Assembly: GCA_030848705.1 (NCBI GenBank)
Contig: JAUIZM010000012.1
Coordinates: forward strand, 3,660,679 to 3,724,678
DNA from: Heracleum sosnowskyi
Lineage: Eukaryota > Streptophyta > Magnoliopsida > Apiales > Apiaceae
Direction: 5' to 3'
DNA length: 64,000 nt
In this document: piece after piece, positions 55,154 through 64,000 of the stretch
Position numbering within the stretch: position 1 is the first letter of the stretch
How the letters are laid out: each line of letters opens with the position of its first letter
The notes under the pieces: model-generated
Databases searched by the model: none
What the model saw: only the letters and a program-made list of their open reading frames with translations
What the model was told of the DNA's origin: nothing
Position numbers and translations under genes: made by a program

Positions 55154-56210
55154 TCAATCTATTGGATTAACTTCGACATCAAATACAGCAGTGTTTGCTT
55201 CCTCGCGCAAAGTGAAACGCAGGTTATCATTCAAATTCAAATTATTATCTCTGACAAATCTGCTCAATCCACCGGAAAATCTGGCAGTCCCATTATTTAA
55301 AACAATAGTTATATTCCATATTCCTTCTTCAGTCCCGAGGACGACACGATCTCCTCTTTCCCAATCTCGGTCACTGATTTTAATGTCAGCAGGTATATGC
55401 TACACATAAAATATTTACATACATTTTAGAAATAAATTGAGATGACATTATCCAATGTATTATACTATATGATCATAAAAAATTGCCAATATACCATTCC
55501 ATGACATCTTCCGTTCATGTTGCAGGGAATCAACCTCTTCGAGAACTGCAGAGCGTCATCATCTTCTGCATTTTCTACCACATCAGGTTCCACAATATCT
55601 ACTGCTTCATCAACAACTACCTGGCCTATATTATCAGGTACCACTTTAGCCATGACAGCAGGTATGTTAACAATATATCTCTGAACTTTGCCCGCAGTAA
55701 CTACATCCATAAGTTTTGCATCACCTTCAAAAGTTACATACAAATAATTATAATGTTGTTCTGATAGATATATTAGTTCAAAATGAAATACAAAGAAGTA
55801 TACTACGAGACATACCCATATCCAAACGAGAATCAGAAATTTCTTCCTAAAAAATAAAACAATCTTCACATTTTTGCACGCTACAAATGCTTCCCGGTGT
55901 ATAATATATGATTTCCATTCCATTACTCTTAAAAATCCTTGCACAAAGCTCTCCACACATATCAAAACTAAAAACAATAGCGTCAAACTCCACCAGACTA
56001 AAGTGCTGAACAACCTTTTCCAAACCATAAATAATTCTTAATTTTTCATGATATCTTATCTGCCACTCCATCCCATATATTCTAATTTGAGAAAAACTAC
56101 ACAAAGATTTTTCTGTCTCCACTCCAATCAAAGCCGACAATACCTAATTGACGGTTAAAACATATATACTTAATTACGCATACTACTAATTATTAAATAA
56201 AAACCAGAGA

Positions 56211-56262
<52 letters not shown>

Positions 56263-58473
56263 GCTTAAATAGAACTATTCACCATAAACAAAATCGAATG
56301 TACTTACGATATATCCATGTTTTAGTGTTGTTTCAAGTATAATTTTGAACAATGATCTCATTCCATCCCTCACTCCTGTTTTACATTGTAAAAGGACATA
56401 ATTTATATAAAGAAATGCAGAGGAAATTTAGAATTTATTATGTATACATATATAAATATTTAGAATGATACATGTTTCTTTCTCAAATATTAGCTCTTCT
56501 TTTTTAAAAATGCATGTAAGAACAATATCGGGAGATTCTGCTATATTCATAGCTATAACATCCCCGGTTGAAATGTCTAAGTCTTTGAGAAACTTATACC
56601 AACCAGAACCGAACGTGCATGATTCAACATCACATCCTCATCCCAAGAGTAAGGTAAATCTTATCCATTCATTTCCAGTTTTTGTAAAGATCCTCTAAAT
56701 CTTTCTCCAATTCCTGTTAACTTAACTGTTAGTATAATATAAAAAGAATGTAAATGTAGCATTTGTCAGATATAATTAACTCTGATGAAATAATGAAGTC
56801 TTTACCAGAAATTGCATTTCTTGCATGTTGTCGACTCTTTTGACCTCAAGTTTGAATTCCTTTGTACTTTCCTTGATCGAATTATATGATGATATTGCTA
56901 TAAGTTTTTCAATTTCTAGATGATTATGACCATAGACAAACTGATCCATCATCAAATATCTTGAATTTTCATTTTTGAAAAACTCAACAGGCTCAATAGT
57001 TGGATTGACCACTACAGTCGCATTATGTGTGTAACATTCCGCAGCAAACTTACCACATCCAAAATAGTAAAAAATCACCACCGAGTACATTCGCAGATCA
57101 TAGAATCTTAGAAAGTCATATAGACCACGATTTTTTTCTTATCGTTATCGTAAATGACATGCCACAATATATTGTTACACTTAATTTGTAAATGGTAGTA
57201 AAGGGAACTTCCAAATTTGTCAAGAAAAGAAGATGGAATCCTCTGCATAGAAAAAAACATAATCTGTCATAATACGCAGTAGCGTATGCATGATTATTCT
57301 ATTTTTAATCAAGATTATAGGACTATTTTACTTACAAATGACCCGTCTTCATCTCTTTCTACATTTGATGCAATAAAACTGGATAATGGTTTGCGAGTTT
57401 CTCCTAAACAGACCATAATTCAATTAAACAAGACAAAGACAACTGATGTGATTTTTTTTACAAAGTACAACTTAAATCAATAATTTTTACCTGTTGTACA
57501 ATCAGTTCTCAATTTCATATAAGTTGGAAGTAATTTTCTCTGCATTTAAAACAGAAATAACTTAGTACAATACATTATAATTCTGATTCACCCAAAAACA
57601 GAGGAACGCCGACATTAGGGATGATCTTGCTGATTTATATAGGAATAGGGAAATCAAGTACTAATCTCCCAACACTTATTTGGAAAATCAATGTTTGAGT
57701 TTAACTAACACATATATTTCAATTAAACATCTTTTCTACTTAATACCTATAAATCTAAATATGACCAATTACAGTAAGTATTTCATATTTTTGTACTTTT
57801 GGTACAAAAATTTAAATTTTGCATTATGTTTGCACTTCATCAAATTGCACTAAGTTAGATATGTAACAATACGCAAGCACCTCAACAGTTTGCACTATAT
57901 TCCTAATTTAACAATGAACCAATAATGTAAAATCATATCATCGCCAATATAAATCCATTGATTCTATAATAATTTGCTAGTGACATCTAAACTTTTCCTA
58001 AAAGACATCTAAATCCATTAGTCATTCTATCTAATTTTCATGTACTGAAACAAAATCCATTGATATATTACTCGATTCTCTGACTTGACTCAATTAATTT
58101 TAGTTGATACATGTTAGAATATAAATCATTTGAGTAAATTGTTATATCCTTAGGATCATTGCAAACTTTAATTCATTGTACTCTTCTAACGACAAGAACC
58201 ATAAAGATCAATGAATATCGACCCAATTTATAACATCTTATGCATGCAATACATATAATCAGGCAAGTACTAATCTCTAATAACTTATTTGGAACATAGT
58301 TTAACTAACAAATTCAAACTACAGTGTACATATTCTTGAAGAGGAACAATACTTAACAAGAATCTAATATCATCTTCGATCATTGTAACTTTGCTCAATC
58401 AATCATCAATCAATACACAAAATCGCAAAACATAATGCTAAAGAAACTGAAAATTCGTGTTGCTAACCTCCAT
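55154..58473 (-). pseudogene. Decayed gene with four B3-like domains (REM-like)
   Basis: B3 domains are plant DNA-binding folds; genes with several of them belong to the REM group. Likely start ATG 58473. Exons by GT-AG signals: 58473-58468, 57539-57491, 57403-57336, 57242-56806, from 56713, and further blocks to TGA 55154. Domain 1: IPSSFLDKFG...FLRFYDLRMYSVVIFYY (57242-57030). Domain 2: CTFGSGWYKFLKDLDISTGDVI (about 56640-56540). Domain 3: LFKIILETTLKHGYI...WQIRYHEKLRIIYG...FDAIVFSFD (56370-55860). Domain 4: DRVVLGTEEGIWNITIVLNN...GGLSRFVRDNN (55400-55160). Breaks: a frameshift in an A-run near 57130, a stop near 56655 and a stop near 55850. Domain identity rests on pattern recognition. Confidence 0.6.
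56212..56259. repeat. (TA)24 microsatellite
   Basis: 48 bp of uninterrupted TA dinucleotides, in an intron-like part of the B3 gene. Confidence 0.98.
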
Positions 58474-59149
58474 TCGATAGTTCGTGAAGTTGTAGTCGAT
58501 TGAAAACCTGAATTTCCCAAATTGTAGATGATGTGTATAGCAGTTGAAGATTGTGTTTGATATAGTTGCAAGATAGAGTAAATTGAGACTTAATTAGGAG
58601 TTAATTATGACAGATACACCTGTCTCCAAATTTTACTAATTTTCAATTTAGATTGGAAAACATTTTTACCAAATAAGTATATTTAGATTTTGATTGAAAA
58701 TAATAATTTTATTAATGACAAAAGAAATTTAAAAATACTAATAAAACTTATGAAGTTATGTTACAATATGCAAATTTTTAATTAATATTTACAAATAAAT
58801 CACATTTTACCTTTGTATTCTTAGAAATTTAAATAAATATTTCAAAATACAAATTAATTTTATTAGGTTCATAATAAAAAGACATATGTGTTGACAATTA
58901 TCATAAAAATAATTATTTTAAATATCGTTAACTTTATTGATAAAAGTGCAATATTTTATGTGCACTGACTTTTTATAAGTAAAAACTTTCCTTTAGTAAA
59001 AAAATATTAGCGATGACAATTTTTGAAAATATCTCTAAACTCATTGTCATAAACAAAAAAAAACTTATAAACACAATTCCTAACATTTATAAATAAAATA
59101 TTTTTTTAAATTAACTATAAAAAAATTAAAAAAATCTTAGAACGCGCGT

Positions 59150-59186
59150 AGCACGAACAAAAATTCCCGAGTTATTTCAAAACATA
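59150..59186 (+). other. Possible Helitron 3' terminus
   Basis: CGCGCGTAGCACG, a near-hairpin with one mismatch (compare the common CGTGC-GTA-GCACG type), is followed by AACAAAAATT and CCCGAGT. This resembles a decayed Helitron 3' end on the strand that carries Rep/helicase. The terminal CTRR is not intact. Confidence 0.3.
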
Positions 59187-60025
59187 TCAATCATAAATGA
59201 GGTGACGTGAGTCAACTAATACATGAATAAATCCGCGATATTTTTAATGACATAATTACTTTGTCTACAATTATTTAAAGTATAAGTTGGCTTGATTTGC
59301 CACATTATTCTCTATCACCTGAGATGATTGCATTTATCCCTGTATTTTTTATTTAAGAAAACTCAAGTTGGCTTAATAAAACTTATAACAAACGTAGGAT
59401 TTGTAGTAATAGGTTCAATTATAACGTGTTCCAGCTCGATTTCAGAATCTTTTTTTTTTTAAAATTGATATCAGAATCTGTTTAGTTTAAATAAATGATT
59501 TAAAACATTCGGAGTGAGCATCTAAATCAAATTTTATATTATATAGATTGCTTAAGGGCTTGTCTCCTTATTGTCCATGTATTCTCACTTTGCCACTTAT
59601 CTTTAGTCGTCCATGTATTCTCATTTTGTCACAACGGATATTCATTTATAAAGTATATAAATTTAATTATTAAAAAAAGAATAAAAGGTGGATACTCTTA
59701 TTACTAAATAGCCCCTTGCCACTTATGAAAAGAAAAAAACGATAGTTATATACGTGGATTCATTATTATATAGCCAATTAAAGCATAATACAGGTCATTT
59801 TGTAAATTTTTTTGTGTCCAATTTTGGGATACTAGCATTATTCTAACCAAAAACCTCCCTTACATTAATTTTGCAGTTTAGACTAAGTAATACTTGCAAT
59901 GTTTTATTTTAACAGTTTTTTTAAAATACGGGTTTTTTAAATTTTTTTTTGTAAAAATATGTTTTTTAATTATTTTTTGCAAAAATACGATTTTTCAATT
60001 TTTTGCAACCTAATGCAGTTGTATT

Positions 60026-60098
60026 CAACTCGATGCAATAAAAAATAACTATAATTATTTTTTTTTAAAAAAATATAAAAATAAATTGCATCGAGTTG
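60026..60098. repeat. 14 bp perfect inverted repeat in T-rich DNA
   Basis: CAACTCGATGCAAT (60026-60039) and ATTGCATCGAGTTG (60085-60098) are perfect reverse complements with an AT-rich 45-nt loop. Just upstream, roughly 28-bp units built on AAAAATACG plus a T-run occur three times (59926-60005). Confidence 0.75.
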
Positions 60099-61566
60099 CT
60101 TATGGTTGCAAATCGTAAAAAGAAGAAGTTGTATTTGGTTGCTTCTGATTGTAAACCGTATCTTCGCAAATATTTTTAAAAAATAATAGAGCAACAAAAA
60201 ATATACTTATTAAATTTTTGGCGTGACTACAAATAAACAATTAAAGTTATAATTTACTAAACATTATAGAAAATATCGATTTTACCTATACAGTCTAAAA
60301 TCTCTTAAAATATGTGTCGAAAATGAATCTGAGAAAGCAGTAATTCACTGTAATTGCGATGTTCTACTTTTACTTAGTTTTTTTTTGTTTTTTTGGGCGT
60401 TGTTCTACTTTTACTTAGTGTTAAGTGGTAACCAACCACTAAAAGGTGAATTAGGGGAAAGATTAATGGTCAAACATCAAAGTAATCATGACACTAATTT
60501 AAGTGATTAGTTTAACTCTCTTCATCTTAAGTCCCATTATACTAACATGACTTGGGTTTTTACCAAATTTAAATGTTAATGGTTGTGCCTTTCAGTGAAG
60601 AAAGAGGTAAGAGTTTATAGCCGACACACATTCGTTCGTCATGGGTGCCCACCTCAGAAAGCACTACGAGTCTACAAGTAATTAAACATACTAATTTTGT
60701 TCTCTATTTATAATGGGGTTGTCCACTGTCGTGGAATACCAACCACTTTCTGTAATGAAACATATCGAAAACAATCATTACGTAATAAAACATAGTGGAA
60801 TTCACTATTTTTACGATTACCTCCCGTAATGAAACATAGCGGCATGTGATTGACATCCATCGAAGACTGGGACCAAATCACATTTATAACTTGAGTTTCC
60901 CATGATTAAGTAAAAAATAAGCTCAAAATATTTTTACAAATTTGATAAAATATGAAATATCACCATTTGCATCGATTGATGTTCCCGCGTGTTCATTTGA
61001 GATGAATGAAAATGAAAGAATTGGAATAAAATTTTACCCCATTCTCTTGAAACTCAAAATTTTCAAATTTCTTTATTTTAAAATACAGTTTTTTTTTACT
61101 TCAATTGTTTCGAAATAATAATGCTTGACGTGTAACTGAGTTGATGAAAGCACTAATTATTGACCAAAACATTCGATTCCTGGGAGCGTAAAAATATTTT
61201 CACACACTCTAGGTTGAAGATCAATGTCACACTAAGTTTGATTTACATATCACGTGTTGAATCTTAGACGATCTGTCACAATAACGGTTAGGGTATCGGA
61301 AAAATAAGCTTTTTTGCGAAATGAAAAAGCCCATGTTAAGAAGTAAAAACCCAAGGGGCATGTTAGCAAGAAACCCATTTTTCTAATTAATACAATCCTT
61401 TTTCTTGAGTATTCTTAAAAGCATTGCATAGATGCCTTCTTCTGTTTTTTAATTTTTTTACTGATTCCTCTGAACTCAACACTCTGCTTTCTTACAACTC
61501 TACTTGGTACTTAGTACTAACTTTTACTACCATGCGGCCATGCCTCTCTCTCGTATATGTAGTAAA

Positions 61567-61601
61567 TCTCTCTCTCTCTCTCTCTCTCATGTAGATGGGG
61601 T

Positions 61602-61660
<59 letters not shown>

Positions 61661-61688
61661 CCCCCCTCTCTCTCTCTCTCTCTCTCTC
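61567..61688. repeat. (TC)n microsatellites
   Basis: (TC)11 at 61567-61588, and a longer TC tract at 61604-61688 interrupted by a C-rich CCCTCCCCCC patch. Confidence 0.97.
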
Positions 61689-62100
61689 ATATAGTAACAT
61701 TCTTACTTACTTTCTCTCTCTTCTAACCTACTTACATGTATAGGACTGCATGTCTACATATCTGTATATATCTGCCAAGAGGCAGAAAACCAAATACCCT
61801 AAATCTTTTACACGCTGGATGCTTCTGTCTTTTTCAACCCAACCCCCCCTCTCTCTCTCCCCCCAAAAGCAAAAGATAGCTAGTGTGGAGAAAATAACAG
61901 TTCCTATCTTTTTCTATTCACACACATACATATACATACAAACATACTTACATTTATAACTTGCATTATTATTTGAGTGTGTCATTTTGTTTCTTGTTAC
62001 ATTTTTTTATATCAAAAATAAAATCTTCCCCACTAGATGATGAGATAATGATATACATGTACTCAAGGCCTTCACAACATAAGCTCAAAACCAAGGATAT

Positions 62101-62147
62101 GAAAGAGAGAGAGAGACAGAGAGAGAGAGAGACAGAGAGAGAGAGAG
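62101..62147. repeat. GA-rich microsatellite
   Basis: GA dinucleotide tract with two GACA interruptions, on the same strand as the upstream TC tracts and complementary to them. Confidence 0.97.
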
Positions 62148-62747
62148 TTAAAGAGGTAAAGAAAAGTACCATCTTTTAAACCCATCATTATTTCCAGTTG
62201 GGTTTTATAGTGAAACCAACAAGGTATCATTCAATTTTCATTAATCATCATTTTCTAGGAAATAAAGTTTTGATCTTGATACTTGTTTGGTCCATATTGA
62301 GCTGTGATAGATAAGCCCATGTGTTTTTATCTATTTTTTCCCTCACTTATGTGTCATAAATGATTCCTTTTTTTACAGCTTGCTAAAATAGTACCTGGTT
62401 TTAACCAGCTTGTTTTTTTTAGCATGATTGCTTCTTGTTGTATTGTGTGTTCTTCTTAGTTGGTAAGTTTTTTTAAGTCTTTACTGATTGGAAAAGTAAA
62501 AAGAAAGGGAGTTATAGAGAAAACTGGAAAGAGATGTGTGTATATGTATGTAGATGTTGAGAAGTATAATTGGACTGAAGATTCTTTGTGGGTTTTTTGT
62601 AATTGGGCTTTCTTGTTCATTTTGTTCTTCTATCTTGTGTAAAAGATCTATCTTTTTGAGTTTTGGAGGGTTTTTTGGAGATAGTTCAGTTTAAGAATCA
62701 AGGGTTGTAGAAATTGGTTGAATGAGTTCTCGAAAGGTTCGATTTTG

Positions 62748-64000
62748 ATGAGTTCTCTTGATCTGTTTGGAGTTCCTCTTAAGCTTTCCAGGGTCTTTTT
62801 GAAGATATGCAAGTGGATTTTGTTAAAAATGTCTTTGAATTGTAAGGTTGTTGGTTCGAATAGCAAGTTGCCTGCTAATTTTAAGCTGAAAAAGGCAAAT
62901 GAACCGCAGAATGGATTTAGTTATCGATATCTGTGGAGGGCAGTACTTTCCTCTGCGTTCCTTGTTGTTCTAGTAGGGCTAGTTTGGTTCTTGTTCTGCC
63001 CGATTGATGGCAGATTTCAGATGAAGATGGAGACTACAGATTTGTGTGATAGGAAAGCTGGTGTCTTGCATGAGCATTTCAATGTTAGCAAAGAAGAATT
63101 TGATGTCTTGACCTCTTCTTTCTATGAATTGGATCAGGTACTGTTTCACTATGTCTCTTCAAGTTTACTTTTTAATATTTGGGATGATGCGCAAAAAGAA
63201 TTATCTTTTCAAGATACGTAACGTTGGATTATGAAGCACATTTTCAGTGATTTACTAATCCAAGGTCAAATAAACCTCGTAATTTTTTGTGACTAAAGCA
63301 TGTATTTTGTCCATGAGGAGTTGTCATTTTCTCTTTTGAATATAGTTCATTTAGTGATTGAGGGCCACGCTTAAAAAAATTTGTAGCTGCCTTTTATGAT
63401 TGTAGTCATAGTTTACATTACTTGCACATAGGGATTTCGTTCCTGACTTGTTCACCATTGTATTGCAGATGGCATGCTTGAAATGTACCAAACAGTCAAA
63501 ACATGAAATTTACCATCCTAGTAGTGGCATCAATTGTGAATTTGTTATGCCAACTCTAGATCACCAAAGATTGGAGAAACAACAAGAGTGGGAAATGACA
63601 AATGTAGGGTTGCAAGAGCAATGCCCTGTCCCAGCTGTGAACACCAACTCATTATTGAAGGAGGGCAAGTCCGTATCAGAGGTTTTACATTCCACATTTT
63701 CATCTATCAAGTCAAAGTTTCAGAGTGATGAAGAGGTATGGACATCAAAACAATTATTACTCATCCTTTGTCATGGATTTCTGTAAGTTGCCATATTACA
63801 TAATGTACACGGCCAGTAAAATTAACAGTTTCATGTTTATGAACTTCAAGAACCACTAGGTATGTGATCATAATTAACGTCCATGTCAACATTGTTAAAT
63901 CATTTTTAAGGACGTCTTTTTTTGTTGACAAAGGAATTGCTGCCCCTCTTTTTGCTTTTGCCTGTTCCTTTCAGCACCTCAAAGCTAGAGATTTTGAGGA
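62748..64000 (+). CDS. HK2: Cytokinin-receptor histidine kinase HK2 (AHK2-like), 5' exons, cut by window end
   Basis: HK2/AHK2 is a membrane cytokinin receptor (CHASE domain, histidine kinase, receiver) that starts the phosphorelay to HPt proteins and response regulators. Only the N-terminus is here. Exons: 62748-63137, 63469-63735, and 63975 onward (HLKARDFE), all phase 0 with GT-AG borders. The start is ATG 62748 because the leading stretch (VPLKLSRVFLKICKWILLKMSLNCK) fits the extended N-terminus common in HK2 proteins; ATG 62829 (MSLNC) is the alternative, nearer the Arabidopsis start. A hydrophobic segment VLSSAFLVVLVGLVWFLF (about residues 65-82) is the first membrane span. LHEHFNVSKEEFDVL and the DQMACLKC junction match AHK2-type sequence before CHASE. 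CHASE, kinase and receiver lie beyond the window. No break is seen. Confidence 0.88.

Larger units (their letters stand above)
58474..61500. other. AT-rich intergenic region
   Basis: No supported gene. It contains a Helitron-like terminus near 59150, a poly-T rich patch with an inverted repeat near 60026-60098, and repeated TAATGAAACATA words near 60750-60835. The open frame at 59970-60197 is low-complexity and is not called. Confidence 0.6.
61501..62747 (+). promoter_or_regulatory. Upstream region and leader of the HK2 gene
   Basis: Non-coding, with long TC tracts (61567-61588 and 61604-61688) and a GA tract (62101-62147), as often found in plant leaders and core promoters; GA repeats are known binding sites of BASIC PENTACYSTEINE proteins. 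A leader intron is possible between about 62155 and 62410, but I cannot prove it. The transcription start is not fixed. No separate gene is seen. Confidence 0.45.

Noticed and set aside
61504..61743. 79-codon open frame rich in Ser-Leu
   Set aside because: It is a translation of the TC microsatellite.
1..64000. tRNA, rRNA and other structural RNA genes
   Set aside because: I looked for tRNA-like A and B boxes and rRNA cores while reading and found none convincing; the primer sites are only tRNA-complementary 12-mers.

Overview
The window is nuclear DNA of a eudicot plant. It has AT-rich spacers, GT-AG introns, poly-T/poly-A runs, MITEs, copia retrotransposons with initiator-Met tRNA primer sites, a plant Helitron helicase, and at the right edge the first exons of a cytokinin-receptor histidine kinase (HK2/AHK2 type). 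I cannot name the species from sequence alone.

Layout. 1-3.2 kb is AT-rich non-coding DNA with one good Stowaway-like MITE and one weak MITE candidate. 3.2-10 kb is a decayed Helitron Rep/helicase gene on +, cut by a 576 bp hAT-type MITE with a perfect 8 bp target duplication. 10.9-11.8 kb and 39.0-40.4 kb are two halves of one RPA70-like gene, typical of plant Helitrons. The halves were split by a 27 kb nest of copia elements, and both sides keep the 5 bp duplication CCAAC.

The nest. Element A (11846-39044) is a SIRE-like Ty1/copia element with gag, pol and a long third ORF. A closely related element B (13925-26412) inserted into A's gag (duplication TTGGT). A 1.6 kb solo LTR, D (34067-35665), inserted into A's third ORF (duplication GACAG). 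B has open gag and pol, but the 3' part of its third ORF, its polypurine tract and the DNA up to its right LTR are replaced by an exact 1819 bp copy of A-gag plus B-LTR. Element C (40687-53654, duplication TTGAT) is a second SIRE-like family. It has lost protease and the integrase core, has a broken third ORF, and carries an extra small acidic ORF.

53.9-58.5 kb on the minus strand holds a 169-codon spliced coiled-coil gene and a decayed gene with four B3-like domains. 58.5-61.5 kb is AT-rich spacer with a Helitron-like 3' terminus near 59.15 kb. 61.5-64 kb is the leader and first three exons of HK2, the only clearly intact host gene, cut by the window edge.

Most notable signal. Each copia family carries its own short DNA word, scattered through LTRs, gag, the IN-RT linker, the pol-ORF3 spacer and ORF3. 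In A/B it is TCAACGAAA/TTTCGTTGA, often as inverted pairs with compensated arms, and it is read in different frames in different genes. In C the word is TGACAGC/GCTGTCA, in equivalent positions. This looks like a nucleic-acid-level recognition system specific to each element family.
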